From: Candidatus Aenigmatarchaeota archaeon
GTDB lineage: Archaea; Aenigmatarchaeota; Aenigmatarchaeia; Aenigmatarchaeales; Aenigmatarchaeaceae
Assembly (NCBI GenBank): GCA_011773475.1
Contig: WVXN01000036.1
Coordinates: forward strand, 8,114-22,774
Length of the DNA stretch: 14,661 nt
Direction: 5' to 3'
A model generated the notes under the pieces. It did no database searches and was not told the origin of the DNA. It saw only the letters and a program-made list of their open reading frames with translations. Shown in pieces: positions 13,108 to 14,661 of the stretch. Each line of letters starts with the position of its first letter. Positions within the stretch are counted from its first letter, which is position 1. A program made the translations under genes and the position numbers.

Positions 13108-13842
13108 TCACATTTTTCTTCCAAATGTTAGGAAACCAGTATGTGCAAGCATATAGGTTTTTGGTCTAGTGAATTGTTTTATTGATTGCCATTCTCTATT
13201 TAAGTTTTCCACGATTTTTAAATTAGTAAAATCATATTTTTTCAGTTCTTTAAAAACTTTTTTAACTTCTTCAATATGCATAGAATAGATTGCGATCCAT
13301 CCACCTAGTTTTAAAGATTTGAAAGCATGTTTTATAACTTTTTCTGGATTCTTCATATCTAATGTTACAAGGTCTACATTCTTTTCCTTTATGCCTTTTG
13401 TTATATCAGAATTTCTAATAACAACATTTTTCAATCCATAATTTTTCAAGTTTTTTTTGGCTATATTAAAGAACCTTTTTTCTTTCTCGTAACTATAGAC
13501 TCTACAGCCTAGATTTCCTAGGAACAGTGTTAAGAACCCTGAGCCAGTTCCAGCGTCAACGGTCTTCCATCCAGGGGAACAACCAGTTACCGATACTATT
13601 AAACCCAGGTCTTTAGGAAGAATTATTTGTGGTCCTCTTTTTGCTTTTCTTAGAAAATCAGTTACATTAGGTTCAACAACAGTAAAACCTTCTTTGCCAA
13701 TTTTTATTTTTCTTCCAAATTTTTTGCCTACCAATTTTCTTAAGTCTGTTGTTCCAAATTCACAGCTGAATTTAATCGGTCTAACTAAATAATTCTTTTT
13801 TCCGAGCAGTAAAATCAAACTGTTATTAGTTATCTTCGCCAT
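13108..13842 (-). CDS. trmI: tRNA (adenine-57/58-N1)-methyltransferase TrmI
   Basis: A SAM-dependent Rossmann-fold methyltransferase of the archaeal TrmI family, which makes m1A at position 58 (and 57 in characterised archaeal enzymes) in the T-loop of tRNA. Counting from ATG 13842 (244 residues), landmarks are an N-terminal beta domain, 'KRGPQIILPKDLGLI' (about 68-82), SAM loop VDAGTGSGFLT (95-105), acidic ribose-binding 'SYEKEKRF', catalytic-loop 'TLDMKNPEKV' (Asp162) and the C-terminal 'ENLNREWQ...RP...LAHTGFL'. An in-frame GTG at 13851 adds three residues (MKK). ATG 13842 is preferred because that GTG is part of a GTGA Shine-Dalgarno-like site. The gene is divergent from the A24 peptidase gene, with overlapping promoters. 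Confidence 0.92.
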   Translation of the reverse strand: MAKITNNSLILLLGKKNYLVRPIKFSCEFGTTDLRKLVGKKFGRKIKIGKEGFTVVEPNVTDFLRKAKRGPQIILPKDLGLIVSVTGCSPGWKTVDAGTGSGFLTLFLGNLGCRVYSYEKEKRFFNIAKKNLKNYGLKNVVIRNSDITKGIKEKNVDLVTLDMKNPEKVIKHAFKSLKLGGWIAIYSMHIEEVKKVFKELKKYDFTNLKIVENLNREWQSIKQFTRPKTYMLAHTGFLTFGRKM

Positions 13843-13851
13843 TTTTTTCAC

Positions 13852-13881
13852 TTTTATATATTAATTATCAAAATATAAATT
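13852..13881. promoter_or_regulatory. Overlapping divergent promoters, trmI / A24 peptidase
   Basis: Only about 30-40 nt separate the two starts. On the plus strand TTTATATATT (13853-13862) is about 25 nt before ATG 13882. On the minus strand ATTTATATTT (13880-13871) is about 33 nt before ATG 13842. The two promoters therefore occupy the same DNA, and each TATA box lies near the other gene's start, so their use may be mutually exclusive. Confidence 0.5.
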
Positions 13882-14661
13882 ATGCTTGAGTTGCTATTAG
13901 TCGCAATTGCATTGGTTGGAAGCTTTGCTGCAGGTTTGTACGATCTGAAAACAACAAATGTTCCGGACAAACTTTGTATAACCATGATAATTTTAGGCTT
14001 GATAGTACATATTCTAACAGGAATTTTCACTAATGATTTTACATATTTTATAAATTCTCTTTTGTATGGTGGTCTGTTTCTAGGATTCGGTGTGTTAATG
14101 TATTTTGCTGGTCAATGGGGAGGAGGCGACGGTGAGCTCTTGGTTGCAACAGGAGTCTTATTGCCTAATCTCTCCTTCACTGATACTTACTTTCCTTTTG
14201 CTCTTAGTTTTTTTGTGAACACATTTTTTATTGGAGCTTTCTGGTCTGTTATTTTTTCACTTTATTATGTATACAAGAATCAAAAATTAAGTAAAAAATT
14301 CTTTAATGACTTTAAAAACCCAATGACATTTTCAATTTCTTTGATTCTAATAATTCTTTCAATCCTTTCATTGAATTTTAATTTATTATTTTCCCTATTG
14401 TTTTTTCTATTTTTTATTTTATTCGTATTTTATAAATACTCAAAAATTATTGAACAAGTATTTTATGAAAGAATTCCAGTTAGTAAATTAAAAGTTGATG
14501 ACATGCTTGGACAAGACATACCTAAATTAAAACTTTATAAAAAACATATAAAAGGTTTAACAAAAGAACAAGTCACAAAAATTAAAAGAACTAGAAAATA
14601 TGTTATAATAAGAGAAGGAGTTAGATACGGAATTGTTTTCCCACTAGCTTTGCTGTTCACT
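13882..14661 (+). CDS. A24-family prepilin/preflagellin peptidase, 3' end missing
   Basis: An open frame from ATG 13882 to the window edge (260 codons, no stop). It encodes a polytopic membrane protein with the aspartyl-protease signature of type IV prepilin peptidases: Asp21 in YDLKTTNVPDK after the first membrane helix, and Asp83 in WGGGDGELL (GxGD motif). Archaeal members (FlaK, PibD, EppA) cut class III signal peptides of archaellins and pilins at the membrane. After the core of about six helices there is a soluble segment (about 195-245, 'KLKVDDMLGQDIPK' and 'KGLTKEQVTKIK'), then another helix starts at the edge. This matches the C-terminal domain seen in some archaeal A24 peptidases. 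No pilin gene is visible in the window. The promoter is shared with the divergent trmI gene. Confidence 0.87.
   Translation, partial: MLELLLVAIALVGSFAAGLYDLKTTNVPDKLCITMIILGLIVHILTGIFTNDFTYFINSLLYGGLFLGFGVLMYFAGQWGGGDGELLVATGVLLPNLSFTDTYFPFALSFFVNTFFIGAFWSVIFSLYYVYKNQKLSKKFFNDFKNPMTFSISLILIILSILSLNFNLLFSLLFFLFFILFVFYKYSKIIEQVFYERIPVSKLKVDDMLGQDIPKLKLYKKHIKGLTKEQVTKIKRTRKYVIIREGVRYGIVFPLALLFT

Noticed and set aside
13843..13851. GTG 13851 as the trmI start
   Set aside because: The GTG is better read as part of a GTGA ribosome site for ATG 13842; the difference is only three residues, so this stays uncertain.
1..14661. CRISPR array, IS element, integrase or toxin-antitoxin pair
   Set aside because: I found no regularly spaced direct repeats, terminal inverted repeats, transposase or integrase motifs. 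The small genes present have other explanations.

Overview
The window is a compact, AT-rich stretch of archaeal chromosome. The archaeal assignment rests on the replication factor C pair (rfcS-rfcL), ribosomal protein L40e, a UbiA enzyme of ether-lipid synthesis, an archaeal-type TrmI, an A24 prepilin peptidase, TATA boxes about 25-30 nt before start codons or tRNA genes, and GGTGAT-type Shine-Dalgarno sites. The small RfcL, the tight packing and the large Cys-rich secreted proteins with 'GWN' modules suggest a DPANN-type lineage (for example Woesearchaeota or Aenigmarchaeota). That placement is inference only, since no rRNA is present.

Layout. 1-1158 (+): 3' part of a secreted LamG-repeat protein. 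Its stop codon directly abuts the stop of rfcL on the other strand. 3191-1159 (-): rfcS then rfcL, the clamp-loader operon. 3239-5014 (+): a secreted transglutaminase-like protein. 5052-6034 (+): rpl40e and a UbiA prenyltransferase (probable DGGGP synthase), coupled through a TAATG overlap. 6757-6017 (-): a HAD-fold protein that overlaps the ubiA end by 18 nt. 6819-7103 (+): a small zinc-ribbon protein. 7134-7548 (+): tRNA-Thr(GGT) followed after 12 nt by csaA, a tRNA-binding OB-fold protein. 7605-11640 (+): a 1289-residue secreted surface protein and a 53-residue single-span membrane protein with a Shine-Dalgarno site across the first gene's stop. 11700-11774 (+): tRNA-Pro(TGG). 11811-12218 (+): Nudix hydrolase. 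12257-13096 (+): thymidylate-kinase-like protein. 13842-13108 (-): TrmI, which modifies A57/A58 of tRNA. 13882-14661 (+): 5' part of an A24 prepilin/preflagellin peptidase that runs off the window.

The genes fall into two themes. One is information processing and core metabolism: clamp loader, L40e, two tRNAs, CsaA, TrmI, nucleotide enzymes and membrane-lipid synthesis. The other is the cell surface: the LamG protein, the transglutaminase-like protein, the 1289-aa protein with its small membrane partner, and the prepilin peptidase. I see no CRISPR array, insertion sequence, rRNA, integrase or defence island. No intergenic gap exceeds about 60 nt, so there is no unexplained long non-coding stretch. 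The least described element is the 1289-aa protein plus its coupled 53-aa membrane protein. It carries two 'GWN' units at each end around Cys-rich repeats and several beta-sandwich domains, one of which resembles the chagasin protease-inhibitor fold.
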